From assembly GCF_021130785.1 (NCBI RefSeq), contig NC_060211.1:28877001-28941000 (forward strand): a stretch of 64,000 bases of DNA, in the 5' to 3' direction. Below the pieces are notes generated by a model. That model saw only the letters and a list, made by a program, of their open reading frames with translations. It was not told the DNA's origin and did not search any database. Below are positions 10,790 through 22,903 of the stretch, piece by piece. This DNA comes from Homalodisca vitripennis (lineage: Eukaryota > Arthropoda > Insecta > Hemiptera > Cicadellidae). The position numbers and the translations under genes were made by a program. The first letter of the stretch is position 1. The number at the start of each line of letters is the position of its first letter.

Positions 10790-13700
10790 GAAACGTACAT
10801 ATGAGTACCAATCAATGTATAATAGTTAGTATAGTGCAAAAGTGGTGCAATTAACTCTTAATTTTATTTTATCTCAATTAAAGCGTACATTTTTGCTGAT
10901 ATAATAAAGTACTTAAAGTATTGAAACGTACATGTAACTACCAATTAACGTATAATGTGTAGAACAAAATTAATACAATGAACATTTAATTTTATTATTT
11001 GTTAATTGTACGTGTTTCATATTTTGTTAAAAGAACTACTAAAATTTAACTGAACGAATTTCATTAACTAAGTTTAAGAGCATTTTATTTAAATTCGTTA
11101 AAATATAATAATTAAATAAAAATATAATGTTTCACCACTATAAATTGTTACTACGCATGAATATTACAATATTGTATTAATATTGAGTGCATAAAACGCA
11201 ATGTAGTAGTAAATGTGTAAGCATATGTTTGAAGTTTAAAGAAAAATCACTGTTCGAGCATTTTAAATGCCATGAGGTCGTAGCATTTATAGTTTTAATT
11301 CCTCATCTGTTCAATATCTGTTTTGAAAATGATATTATTCCAAAACATGAAATATGGACAACATTATTCCTTAGTATTTTACGTTATGAACATTAGTTAT
11401 AATTTCAGACAGTGGCATGTGTTTTATTCATTTATGACTGAATGAATGAATAAGTTTATGCAAGCCAAAAAGTATACAAAATAAATATTAAACTGTTATA
11501 AATACATAAAACTTAGTATGATAGCTAATCTATAAACCTCTTACTTTTTTTAGAAATGTAACTGTATTAAAATAATATTCAATAGGAAAAAGCCTACATA
11601 GACAGTCTGCCTGTGCTTAGGCCAGTTGTTTCCATCTGCCTTAGTCATATAAATTAATAAAATGCCGGAATGAGCGAAAAAATTTATAAAAAATTAGTAG
11701 AATAAGCTTTTTTGGTTTACCCTGAAATAGAAACAAACAATTAAAACAAAAACAAAAATGTAGTGGCAACATTGAAAAATACTAGCAACAAAAAAGAAAT
11801 ATATGCTGTGGAAAACATTAGACAACAATCAGAGAAGAAAAGAGGGCGACAAGTTAGAAAATCGTATTTTACTGAAGGACATTATTTAACAAAGTAAAAT
11901 ATAGTTAAAAAATTAAATATTTTAATAATTTATTCTCAGCAAAATTATTTTTTTAAATAAAAAAAATTCACTCTCTCCAATCATAATGTTTCATACTCAT
12001 ACTATTCAATCTGACTTAAAATCCATGCTAACTCCAAGGCTAAACTTACAAGCATCAACTCCTCCTACACGTTGAAACAACAGGTCAAAGTATGTCAAAT
12101 AACAAAAAATCATAACCGATATAATCAGAAGTTATCCATTTCAAGGTTATAACATACACCAGCGTTGACGAAAACTGAACTTTTATACCTTAGTGAAAAT
12201 AACGAAACCGTGCACAAAATTAAAAAAAATGTGTTGAAATTGTATAAACACAGCCTACATTATTTATTATTGTAAAACATAGTACATTAACTTATTAGAG
12301 TATTTGTATTGTACCTACCTCATTCAACACACTTGTACTGAAGATTGGTAAATAAACGCCTAAACGTACGAATGGAAATATCAATAAGTATTGATTTATA
12401 TGTTATTATAACTAATCAAACTGAATAATATGATTAAAACTCCCTACTGCATTACAACATTATGCTACCTCACCTACAGCCCTCTGACCCAGAGCCCTAC
12501 GTGAAGTGAAGGGTGTGGCAATGTAACCTTGACAATGCCACTTTAATCATACACCAGCAACACCAGCAATACCATTGTCTCTGTTTAAAATATTTATAAC
12601 GTTTGTGTAATTATATTTGTGATATTTCACCACAGTGTGAAATTATGAAGTTTATTAAATTACTAATTTTACATCTCTGGATGTACGTATATTAGTCAAG
12701 TCAAGCGCGATATAATTACAACCATATTGTAACAAAAGTACGTGATGGATTGATAAATAAATATTTCCGCTTTTTATTTGTAATAAAATGATGAGAAATG
12801 TAAATAAGCCAAATAAGTTTTAACTAGTACCTACGTGGAATTCGTAAATTTTAACAACCAAGTTAATAAAATATATTAATGTTATGAATAATAATTGTAT
12901 CATAGATCCAGTGGGTAGGTGCTGCATATTATAATTTTTTATTTATTTATTATTCATGACGTTACACAGGCTTGATATTAACTAGTTACAAGAATTATCC
13001 GTAAGATACATTTGTAACATAAAAATCCAATCAATCATTTTAGCTTTTAAAATTTTTAAATTATTACAAAAAGGGGAAAAATTATTTATTTACATAAATT
13101 GAATGGTTAAGGGCAGGCGTCTAAACAGCAATATAATAACGTAATGGCAGTCATTAATTTGTACAAAAAATTTTCGCTTGATTTACAGAGATTTGATGAT
13201 TGGCTTGATTTCATCTCATTTTATACTTAAAAATTACACTAATAATTAGGAATAAAATTTTATCTCCTTGTGTAAAACTCATCCGTTTGTGCTGTACATA
13301 TATTTGGATTTTTCCATTATTGGTATAGCAAATGTATGATTTGAATATTGTTGAAGCTTGACACGGAATGTTAACATATATATTAGGTTTGTGGTGTTCG
13401 GAGTCGGTTCGTGGTGCTCAGCAAAATTCTATACGTTATGAATAAAAATAACTTTGATAAAATTCCAGGTCGAGGAGTAATATATTTTGTGAGAAAAATA
13501 TATAATTGCAAAAGGTATACAAACAATACATCTTAGTGATTTTAAAAAGTGATTGAAAATTAATTCTACTTATCTCCTAAGTTGGAGATCCTATAGAAAT
13601 AAATAAATTGTTGTACATGTCCTTGGTATAGAGGGTGACAATTGACATTGTAACTGAGTGCGCGAACAAGGTATATGCCTTTTACCATATTGACAAGAAT

Positions 13701-13900
13701 ACAATAAACTCAGGAGACAACCTACTACAAACTGATTTTTAGAGTTAAGTACTAGAAGATATTCCATGATCTATATCACATTCTCATTGTATATATACGT
13801 CGCGTCTCATTGCTACTAAGCGTGTAATAAACATAAATGTCTTTTGAAAATCATATGTTCAATAAGATGTTAACGATCGATTCCAATTACATACTTAGTT
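10790..13900. other. Long AT-rich intron 1 segment
   Basis: About 3 kb with no recognisable exons, repeats or RNA genes apart from short A/T runs. A 69-codon open frame at 11187-11396 has no start context or protein character that I trust. Confidence 0.45.
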
Positions 13901-13909
13901 GTAAAGGAT

Positions 13910-14630
13910 ATAAAAGAGATGAAGATTATAGAGTGGGGACAGTGAAGTTACTTACAAGGTAGATTACACAAACTTCTCTTCAAGCTTACAGGAGATGAGA
14001 ATTACAGAGTGGTAACAGTGAAGTTGCTTGTAAGGTAGATTACAAACGCCTCACTCTCAGCCTACAAGAGATGAGATTACTGAGCGTTAAAAGTGAAGTA
14101 ACTAACAAGACAGATTACACACGTTTCAATACCTGTATGGAAGAGATAAAAAAGTTTTAAGTGGTAACCGTGAAGGAACTAAGGTAGATTACAAATGCCT
14201 CACACCCAGCCAGAAAGAGATGAGATTACAGAGCGTTAAAAGTAAAGGAACTAAGGTAGATTACAAATGCCTCACACCCAGCCTGAAAGAGATGAGATTA
14301 CAGAGCATTAAAAATAAAGGAACTAAGGTAGATTACAAATGCCTCACACCCAGCCTGCAAGAGATGAGATTACAGAGCGTTAAAAGTGAAGGAGCTAAGG
14401 TAGATTACAAATCCCTCACACCCAGCCTGAAAGAAATGAGATTACAGAGCGTTAAAAGTGAAGGAACTAAGGTAGATTACAAATGCCTCATACCCAGCTT
14501 GAAAGAGATGAGAATTAAGAGTTTAAACAAGTGAAGTAACTTACAAGATAGAATACCTGTATGGAAGAGATACAAATTGTAGAGTGCTAACAGTGAAACA
14601 ACTTACAAGGTAGATTATATACGTATCGAG
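13910..14630. repeat. 72-bp minisatellite, about 8-10 degenerate units
   Basis: Units contain gagatgagattacagagcg and ggtagattacaaatgcctc. The central four or five (about 14150-14510) are close copies at a 72-bp period, flanked by diverged ones. Because 72 is a multiple of three, a 104-codon open frame (14220-14534, period 24 residues) survives. I read it as a periodicity artefact. Confidence 0.85.
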
Positions 14631-14769
14631 GCAACATTGGAGGCTTAGCTTTTCTTACTCGGAAAGAACATCCCTTGCACTTCATTCACAATTTGTCGTA
14701 TATGTTATTTTACATATGAGGATGTGCAAACATACATGCAAACATATATTTTCATACAATGTTCACCCT

Positions 14770-15345
14770 GCAGAAAAAGCAGTTAGAATAATTGCAACTT
14801 CAACAGAGAGAGTCGTTCAGACCAGTATTAAAAAATCTCAAATCCCTGCCTCTATATTTTGAAAAACATATCTTTTTTCAAATCAAAATGCGAGGTCATA
14901 AGAGGTAGTGACGTACACTCTTATGACACTAGAGGGAGGAATAACTACCTTACTAGAAGACACAGGACGGTGGCTTATGAACGCCACCGCAGCCGCTTCG
15001 CAGGCATGAGTTCAGTTCTTCAACAACATGCCAAATTCGATCAAAAATGCCACAATGCCTATGGCACTTAAAAATCGTCTGAAAACTGCGCTGATCTCGA
15101 AAACTTTTTATAGTACAGATGAGTTCATGGCAAACATTTGGGAGACCACCAAATTGGCTGACCATGTGATTAGAGTGAGACATTATGTATAGGATGAGAA
15201 TTTGGGTGAATGAAAAGCTGGAAGTCTGAATGAGAGCCACTGTAATGATGAATGCAAACTTTTAGCTACTAAATGTCATGACGACTGCGATGCAATTTGT
15301 ATTGTTTTTGTATGCAATAAAACATTGAATTGAACTGAACTGAAC
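14770..15345 (+). mobile_element. 5'-truncated LINE 3' end with TTGAACTGAAC-type tail
   Basis: The translation shows QKKAVRIIAT near 14773-14802, then VHSYDTRGRNNYLTRRHRT near 14907-14969. This is the C-terminal HxYxTR signature shared by many RTE/jockey/CR1-type LINE polyproteins. It is followed, in another frame, by FYSTDEF-like coding near 15105-15130. The 3' UTR ends with an AATAAA (15316-15321) and a tail of repeated ttgaactgaac units at about 15324-15345. It lies in intron 1 of the channel gene, on the opposite strand, and is frameshifted. Confidence 0.8.
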
Positions 15346-18095
15346 GATAGTGTTGATAACGGTGGATGGGGGTAACACTTGCAGGATGTGCATCAGGATG
15401 ACGTAGCGCTGTACAGTATAGTTACAGGAAGACGCAGTTCGCGGACTAGGATAAAGGGCAATAGTTGATAACGGTGGGTGGGGGTAACAGCTGCAGGATG
15501 TGCATCAGGATGACGTAGCGCTGTACGGTATAGTTACAGGAAGACGCAGTTCGCGGCCTAGGATAAGGGCAATAGTTGATAACGGTGGGTGGGGGGTAAC
15601 AGCTGCAGGATGTGCATCAGGATGACGTAGCGCTGTACAGTATAGTTACAGGAAGACGCAGTTCGCGCACTAGGATGAGGACAATAGTTGATAACGGTGG
15701 GTGGGGGGTAGCAGCTGCAGGATGTGCATCAGGATGACGTAGCGCTGTACAGTATAGTTACAGGAAGACGCAGTTCGCGGACTAGGATAAGGGCAATAGT
15801 TGATAACGGTGGGTGGGGGGTAACAGCTGCAGGATGTGCATCAGGATGACGTAGCGCTGTACAGTATAGTTACAGGAAGACGCAGTTCGCGGCCTAGGAT
15901 AAGGGCAATAGTTGATAACGGTGGGTGGGGGGTAACAGCTGCAGGATGTGCATCAGGATGACGTAGCGCTGTACAGTATAGTTACAGGAAGACGCAGTTC
16001 GCGGACTAGGATAAGGGCAATAGTTGATAACGGTGGGTGGGGGGTAACAGCTGCAGGATGTGCATCAGGATGACGTAGCGCTGTACAGTATAGTTACAGG
16101 AAGACGCAGTTCGCGGACTAGGATAAGGGCAATAGTTGATAACGGTGGGTGGGTGGTAACAGCTGCAGGATGTGCATCAGGATGACGTAGCGCTGTACAG
16201 TATAGTTTCAGGAAGACGCAGTTCGCGGACTAGGATAAGGGCAATAGTTGATAACGGTGGGTGGGGGGTAACAGCTGCAGGATGTGCATCAGGATGACGT
16301 AGCGCTGTACAGTACAGTTACAGGAAGACGCAGTTCGCGCACTAGGATGAGGGCAATAGTTGATAACGGTGGGTGGGTGGTATCAGCTGCAGGATGTGCA
16401 TCAGGATGACGTAGCGCTGTACAGTATAGTTACAGGAAGACGCAGTTCGCGCACTAGGATGAGGACAATAGTTGATAACGGTGGGTGGGGGGTATCAGCT
16501 GCAGGATGTGCATTAGGATGACTTAGCGCTGTACAGTATAGTTACAGGAAGACGCAGTTCGCGCACTAGGATGAGGGCAATAGTTGATAACGGTGGGTGG
16601 GTGGTATCAGCTGCAGGATGTGCATCAGGATGACTTAGCGCTGTACAGTATAGTTACAGGAAGACGCAGTTCGCGCACTAGGATGATGACAATAGTTGAT
16701 AACGGTGGGTGGGGGGTAGCAGCTGCAGGATGTGCATCAGGATGACTTAGCGCTGTACAGTATAGTTACAGGAAGACGCAGTTCGCGCACTAGGATGAGG
16801 ACAATAGTTGATAACGGTGGGTGGGTGGTAACAGCTGCAGGATGTGCATCAGGATGACGTAGCGCTGTACAGTATAGTTACAGGAAGACGCAGTTCGCGC
16901 ACTAGGATGAGGACAATAGTTGATAACGGTGGGTGGGGGGTAACAGCTGCAGGATGTGCATCAGGATGACGTAGCGCTGTACAGTATAGTTACAGGAAGA
17001 CGCAGTTCGCGCACTAGGATGAGGACAATAGTTGATAACGGTGGGTGGGGGGTAACAGCTGCAGGATGTGCATCAGGATGACGTAGCGCTGTACAGTATA
17101 GTTACAGGAAGACGCAGTTCGCGCACTAGGATAAGGGCAATAGTTGATAACGGTGGGTGGGGGGTAACAGCTGCAGGATGTGCATCAGGATGACGTAGCG
17201 CTGTACAGTATAGTTACAGGAAGACGCAGTTCGCGCACTAGGATGAGGACAATAGTTGATAACGGTGGGTGGGGGTAACAGCTGCAGGATGTGCATCAGG
17301 ATGACGTAGCGCTGTACAGTATAGTTACAGGAAGACGCAGTTCGCGCACTAGGATGAGGACAATAGTTGATAACGGTGGGTGGGGGGTAACAGCTGCAGG
17401 ATGTGCATCAGGATGACGTAGCGCTGTACAGTATAGTTACAGGAAGACGCAGTTCGCGCACTAGGATAAGGGACAATAGTTGATAACGGTGGGTGGGTGG
17501 TAACAGCTGCAGGATGTGCATCAGGATGACGTAGCGCTGTACAGTATAGTTACAGGAAGACGCAGTTCGCGCACTAGGATGAGGACAATAGTTGATAACG
17601 GTGGGTGGGTGGTAACAGCTGCAGGATGTGCATCAGGATGACGTAGCGCTGTACAGTATAGTTACAGGAAGACGCAGTTCGCGCACTAGGATGAGGACAA
17701 TAGTTCATAACGGTGGGTGGGGGTAACAGCTGCAGGATGTGCATCAGGATGACGTAGCGCTGTACAGTATAGTTACAGGAAGACGCAGTTCGCGCACTAG
17801 GATGAGGACAATAGTTCATAACGGTGGGTGGGTGGTAACAGCTGCAGGATGTGCATCAGGATGACGTAGCGCTGTACAGTATAGTTACAGGAAGACGCAG
17901 TTCGCGCACTAGGATGAGGACAATAGTTGATAACGGTGGATGGGGGTAACAGATGCAGGATGTGCATCAGGATGACGTAGCGCTGTACAGTATAGTTACA
18001 GGAAGACGCAGTTCGCGCACTAGGATGACAAATAGTTGATAACGGTGGGTGGGTGGTAACAGCTGCAGGATGTGTGCCCGGATGACGTAGCGCTG
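15346..18095. repeat. 112-bp minisatellite, about 24 units
   Basis: Highly homogeneous head-to-tail units, each with gttgataacggtgggtgggg, a cagctgcaggatgtgcatca segment and acgtagcgctgtacagtata. Variants mark sub-blocks. Units up to about 16250 mostly read gcggactaggataagg, and from about 16330 on gcgcactaggatgagg. The G-run varies between GGTGGGTGGGGGG and GGTGGGTGGGTGG. GC content is far above the surroundings. It lies within the proposed intron 1. Confidence 0.97.
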
Positions 18096-18099
18096 TCGA

Positions 18100-19560
18100 C
18101 TTCTACAACTGCTGGTTTTTAAACACATCAGAAATGAAAAATGTTTTATGTCTACACCACTTATCGTTACTGTTCAAAGTCATTTTTCACCACATAATCC
18201 ATCAAAGAAAGTCTTGCGCAAAGGTCGGCGAAAACTTTTAATCAGTTATAAAAATATTATAAAAGTTGTACTCGTAAACATTATACATTTTATCATGTGA
18301 AAAGAAATAAACCACAGTTTAAAAAAAGTTTTTAAGTTAAGTTATATCACAATATGCAAATGTGCTTTACTACACAAAGTTGATATGGTTAAGTACAAGT
18401 AGAGATATAGAACAATTTTTCAGTTTTCGTCATGAAATAAACCTTTTTTTGTCTGACTTTTGTTAACGATTATTGAAGAAAATACAAGGAAACAATAAAT
18501 TCATCACTAAAATGATGAGTATTGTTTTTCTTCTTGAGAAAATCGTGTTACGTTCATTGTCAAATGATTTCTCCAGTTTCCCAGCGTTTTTTTTTTCTTA
18601 CGAAATCCAGATGAAATTATATACGTTTCTGAGGTTGTAAAACTTCATTCACGTCTCAAAGAAGAGTTGTCTTTCAGAAAAAAATCAGTAATTATGTCGT
18701 TTGGTTGAAAATCCGGGGGCAATAACAACCAGTAATGTGCCTCAACTGTACGTGTTTGGCCAGATACCTCAAACAAATAGATCTTCAGCTTTTTGAAAAG
18801 AAAACACAATACGCAATCTCATGCTGAGTTCTAGAAAGCGGGTGAAAAGGGTAGGTTTTTTAGCTTGATGGCATGTGCGGAAATGATGTTTTGGACAATC
18901 GCACTCACTTACGTCTGTCAATCTACCTTGTAAATTGAAGTTTATAAAAAGTAAGGCTCAGTCGAACATGGCTTCAGATTCCAGGAGTCAAGTCTGTAGA
19001 GGCTTCAGATTCGAGAAGCTTCATTAAGAAAAAGGTGAACTTGGAGCTAAACTTGACATTCATATTAAATCACCCCTTTCTACCATGGCTACGTTGAGTG
19101 TAGAAAACTTGGTTGCTCCGAGGCTAAAGATAAACTCGACATTCATACATATAAGTTGTTCCTAACTGTACTAATAATACATGTCTTAACTCCAAACCAA
19201 GTGAATCAGCAATTTCAAATTACAAAAACTCTGGTTGAATACGCTTTTTATGAATGCAATACAAATTATACGCCATAAAAGGAGAAATATAAAAAAATTT
19301 ATACACAGTATATTTACTCCATCTTATACAACTAGTAATATATAAGAGATAATATTTATTTTTATTTTTCAGCTGATAATTCGGAATCCTAAACAAAATA
19401 CAGTGTGTTAGAATTTGTGTTACTCTTAATAAAATCACAAATAACAAGATTGACTTGACATATTTACTCTATGCATTCGTTCAGAAATTTAAAAATAATA
19501 ATAAAATACCAACAAAACACGGGAACAATGAAAATAAAAAGTTGGTGGTGAATAAAAACG
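18100..19560. other. Intron 1 proximal part with one interspersed repeat copy
   Basis: AT-rich sequence with no exon recognised. The segment 18976-19100 is a diverged copy of the sequence at 22174-22300; both begin ccaggagtcaagtctgt. This shows a dispersed repeat of unknown type. Confidence 0.55.
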
Positions 19561-19566
19561 ATTTAC

Positions 19567-19769
19567 ACTAACTCCTCGAAAGTCCATTGACACGTTTTCA
19601 CATTTTCCTGAATGGCATTGTCCCGGCCTACGCGTGGAGACCGCTGCTGAATACTCAGTGCCCGTATTTGTCTGACAATACTCACTGCCTTAGCTCCGGA
19701 ACGGAGATCGTCTACATCCCTTTCTGGTGAAATATTCGATAAAATTGTGTTTAGGATTGTATCATTCAT
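19567..19769 (-). CDS. Candidate first coding exon of the channel gene (cytoplasmic N-terminus)
   Basis: An ATG in good context (TTACCATGA), with in-frame TAG and TGA just upstream (19781-19776). It opens 67 codons of protein-like, charged sequence beginning MNDTILNTILSNISPERDVD, rich in Arg/Asp/Gln, and ending CQWTFEEL. A donor AGT|GTAAAT at 19567/19566 leaves two bases of a codon, matching the phase-2 acceptor of exon 2 (GT+A gives Val). Without splicing the frame stops one codon later. No domain is recognised and no membrane segment is present, which fits a cytoplasmic N-terminus. The link to exon 2 spans an 8.8-kb intron and rests on phase and strand only. The exon could belong to a separate small gene. 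Confidence 0.5.
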
Positions 19770-19789
19770 GGTAACTCACTAAACAGTTA

Positions 19790-20300
19790 GATGTGTTGTT
19801 ATTTTAATTAGTAAATAACATATTTACTTTTTATTTATTTAAACTTGTAATAATGTTTTTACAAAATGCAATGCTTCCATTTATCCTTTAATTCTTTATT
19901 TTTCAATTATAACATAAAAAATATATGTTACAAACAAGTATGTATAAATGTATATAAATACTCAATCCAGTCATGATATTATTCAAGATTGCCGAATGCT
20001 TTAATACATTTTAAATTATAAAATCAAAGTTTTGAACAAATTTCTTAAAAGTTTCATGGCTTATTTCATCTGTTTTTCCTGTTATGTAAATATATTATAC
20101 TAAATTGAAAAAATATATAAAATGATGTTTTGTTACATGTAAAATATTGATTTGGCATACATAGTATATAATACATAATGTATACCAAATAAATATTTTA
20201 CATTTAAGAACACATAGTTTTATATATTTTTACAACTTGGTATATTATATTTACATAACAGCAAACCAGAAGAAATAAGGCAAGAAACCTCTAAGAAATA
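19790..20300. other. AT-rich region upstream of the candidate start exon
   Basis: The promoter of the minus-strand gene would be expected here or further up, but I see no convincing initiator or TATA arrangement. Confidence 0.35.
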
Positions 20301-20307
20301 TATTAAT

Positions 20308-20339
20308 AATATATATATATACATATGTATATATATATT

Positions 20340-20390
<51 letters not shown>
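20308..20390. repeat. (TA)n microsatellite
   Basis: Almost uninterrupted TA dinucleotides, with short interruptions (catatgta) near 20321-20330. Confidence 0.95.
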
Positions 20391-20393
<3 letters not shown>

Positions 20394-20397
20394 TCAA

Positions 20398-20515
20398 TAA
20401 CCATTGAATCACAAAAAGTACATGCTTTGCCGGGATTCGAACCCGGATCTCTTACTTGCCGGGTGAATGTGCTACCATTACACCACAGAGCCCTTACTTT
20501 TTACGATTCAATTAT
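20398..20515 (-). mobile_element. tRNA-like sequence inside a palindrome (SINE head or tRNA-derived element)
   Basis: On the minus strand, CTCTGTGGTGTAATGGTAGC resembles a tRNA D-arm/A box and GGGTTCGAATCCC is a perfect T-arm/B box. A possible acceptor pairing, GGCTCTG with CAAAGCA, gives 5 of 7 pairs. The anticodon stem does not pair, so it is not a functional tRNA gene. It is bracketed by an inverted repeat (attgaatcacaaaaagta at 20404-20421 and its near complement at 20497-20514). (TA)n tracts lie on both sides. Confidence 0.7.
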
Positions 20516-20657
20516 ATTGTATTTGGCCGTATATGTCACATATGTGTTTAAATAACTAAACTAACATGTGATCGGAAGACCAAATACCTGTCAAACGACT
20601 TTTGTTTACATTAATCAAATTTGTATAAATGGCAACAGCCTTACTTAATTTTTAATT

Positions 20658-20667
<10 letters not shown>

Positions 20668-20710
<43 letters not shown>
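20668..20710. repeat. (TA)n microsatellite
   Basis: About 20 TA units, interrupted only at the ends. Confidence 0.95.
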
Positions 20711-20713
<3 letters not shown>

Positions 20714-20729
20714 TTATATTTTGAAGAAT

Positions 20730-22170
20730 TACAAGAATAAAAGTTTTAGAGGATTTTATTACAAATTTAATGACACCAAAATTATTTGAGTCGAATGATA
20801 AATAGCAGATTTAGAGCAGATTTACTGTGATAAGACATGGCCTACATTGAGGCTCTCAGTGAATAGCCAACCATACAAACTGGATAAACGGCAGCTCTGA
20901 ATAAACATTTGAGCCAAGTTTGGTATAATTTAAATTATTAGTTTTTAACATATTAAGATTTTTTTTATAAAAAAAACAGGGACATATGGTATACTAATCA
21001 TAGGAGATCCATATTCAAATGGTGAAACGTGTTTGTCTTGACCTGAGCAATAACGTGGTATACCTTTGTCCAGAGGGTTACGGGACACCCTGTATATTAA
21101 ATTGTTGGTATCCTCAAGGTTCCGTCATATTTCAGTCAGAGACATCTTTGAGTTTAATTTTTGAGATTAACATCTGTTCCAAGCGCAATTCGTTCCAATT
21201 CCGGTTGAAATTGTGAAGGAGCGGTAAAGTTAATAGAATCGATGTTCCACTCCCTTTGCTACAAAAGAATTCCATTACTTTCCCCATTGTAAATCTGTTG
21301 AAAAGACTATTAATAACAATTTTCTATTCAATTAAAAACTACCAAAGTGAAAGAGAGCAAATTGGCGGCAAAGATCCTATAAATGACTATCATAAAAATT
21401 TTTATGTAGAAACTGCGTTTTATGAAATTTAAATAGTAAAATATTTCGACTTTGTTCTTGATCTAAATTTAATTTACTGGAAATGTGTCTCTTCAGCTCA
21501 ATGGGCAATCTTAGATGTAGGTTTAATATTTTGAATTCAAATAGGGTCGTATGAAATAACGTTTTTCATTTTAGTTTTTCATTCTATATTGAGTATTTCA
21601 TACCGCTGTTCAATATCTCAACTGTTAATAGTTGGATTAATACAAATTTATTTATCAACTTTTACCATCCGAAGTTTTTTATTGCCTATAAAACAATGCG
21701 TTGCGTAGAAACATGGAATTTGCCAAAACATGAAATTTGCCTCATTAAACTATAAAAACCAAAATAATGTTAACACCGTTAACAATGTTAATTAGTTTAT
21801 TTCGTGACTCATACGTGGACAATAATTAATTTGGAAGGCTTTTTGTGGGTCGAACTTAAAGAATAGATTTTATAACTTTATAACCTATTTAGAAATTGAA
21901 CGGTTTATACCATTGAACTGAGATCACAAAACAAATTTAAAGTAATATTTCACAACAGTCTGTTTGTTTTTGAAACATCACAAAGTAATCCAAGATTGCG
22001 GATTCAAGACGGCACCGAATTTTAGTAATATTATAAAAATGTGGAGTTTAGCTCAATTTCACCTTCAATATTTTGTAGACAAGATTTCTCTGACGTCGAA
22101 AAAATACAATGAGTCCGTTTTGAACTTCTTCGTCGTCGACATTTTTTATCCGTATGAACTAACATGAATC
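20730..22170. other. Non-coding AT-rich region
   Basis: No exon supported. The phrase ggttacgggacaccctgtat at 21077-21096 resembles the widespread insect repeat ending gggacaccctgtata, suggesting a mobile-element fragment of undetermined type. Confidence 0.35.
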
Positions 22171-22173
22171 CAG

Positions 22174-22300
22174 GATAATTCCAGGAGTCAAGTCTGTGAC
22201 AGGGTCAGATTTCAGATGTTGCACTAAGAGGAAGGTGGACTGGAGCTAAACTCAACATTCACATTGAATCAACCCTTCCTACCAAAGCTACGTTGTGTAT
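22174..22300. repeat. Dispersed repeat, second copy
   Basis: Diverged copy of 18976-19100. Shared features are ccaggagtcaagtctgt, gagctaaact and a block around accaaagctacgttg. Confidence 0.65.
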
Positions 22301-22903
22301 GGTATCATTAAGAGTTTTCTTAAATCGTATATTTATGAACACATTGGATAGTTATTAGAAATAAATATAAAAATCAGAGAAAAAGATTATTTGGGGGATA
22401 GGTCTTGTTTGTTATTTTAACGAAAAATAGTGGTTTTTGGCTTTAGTGTGGATTCTAAAAGAAACAAATTCGTCTAGCTAATATAGCCAAAGATCCAATA
22501 ATAATTTAATAGATCAGTGCGACAGATATTGAAGTAGAAACGCGTAATAATCAGTGACAGTTGGATAGTTTGGAAAGGTATAATATTAGTATAAAGTTGG
22601 ATAGTATAGTATTAGTATAATATAATGTCAGTAAGAATAACGGTTCTTTAGCTTCCGACCCATTTGCATTGTGTATAACCATTGTAGAATCCTCAAGAGG
22701 GTACACTTCTGGCTGGATTATACCTTCCTGTTGAATCCACACTGGACACAGCAAAATCGACGTGTCACAAATCTAGGATGTCATAGATCTAGGACAACCT
22801 TATGGATGTCCAGGAGCGGCATATCGCTCCTCGAAGACCTGGGGTGCAATGGTAATTCGGTAGGTCTAGCCTTCTTTGAAAGATGACTGTTGGAGTTGGT
22901 GGG

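Noticed and set aside
12900..13400. Search for an additional channel exon in intron 1
   Set aside because: No segment combined a pyrimidine-rich acceptor, a GT donor and an open phase-2 frame.
17574..17819. 81-codon minus frame with repeated block
   Set aside because: Produced by the 112-bp minisatellite; no start context or transcript evidence.
20420..20495. Functional tRNA gene on the minus strand
   Set aside because: The anticodon stem does not pair and position 33 of the loop is not T; the T-arm alone is good.
22551..22754. Possible exon (VWIQQEGIIQPEVYPLEDST) on the minus strand
   Set aside because: Protein-like for about 40 residues, but I found no convincing acceptor or donor and recognise no family; it may be mobile-element debris.
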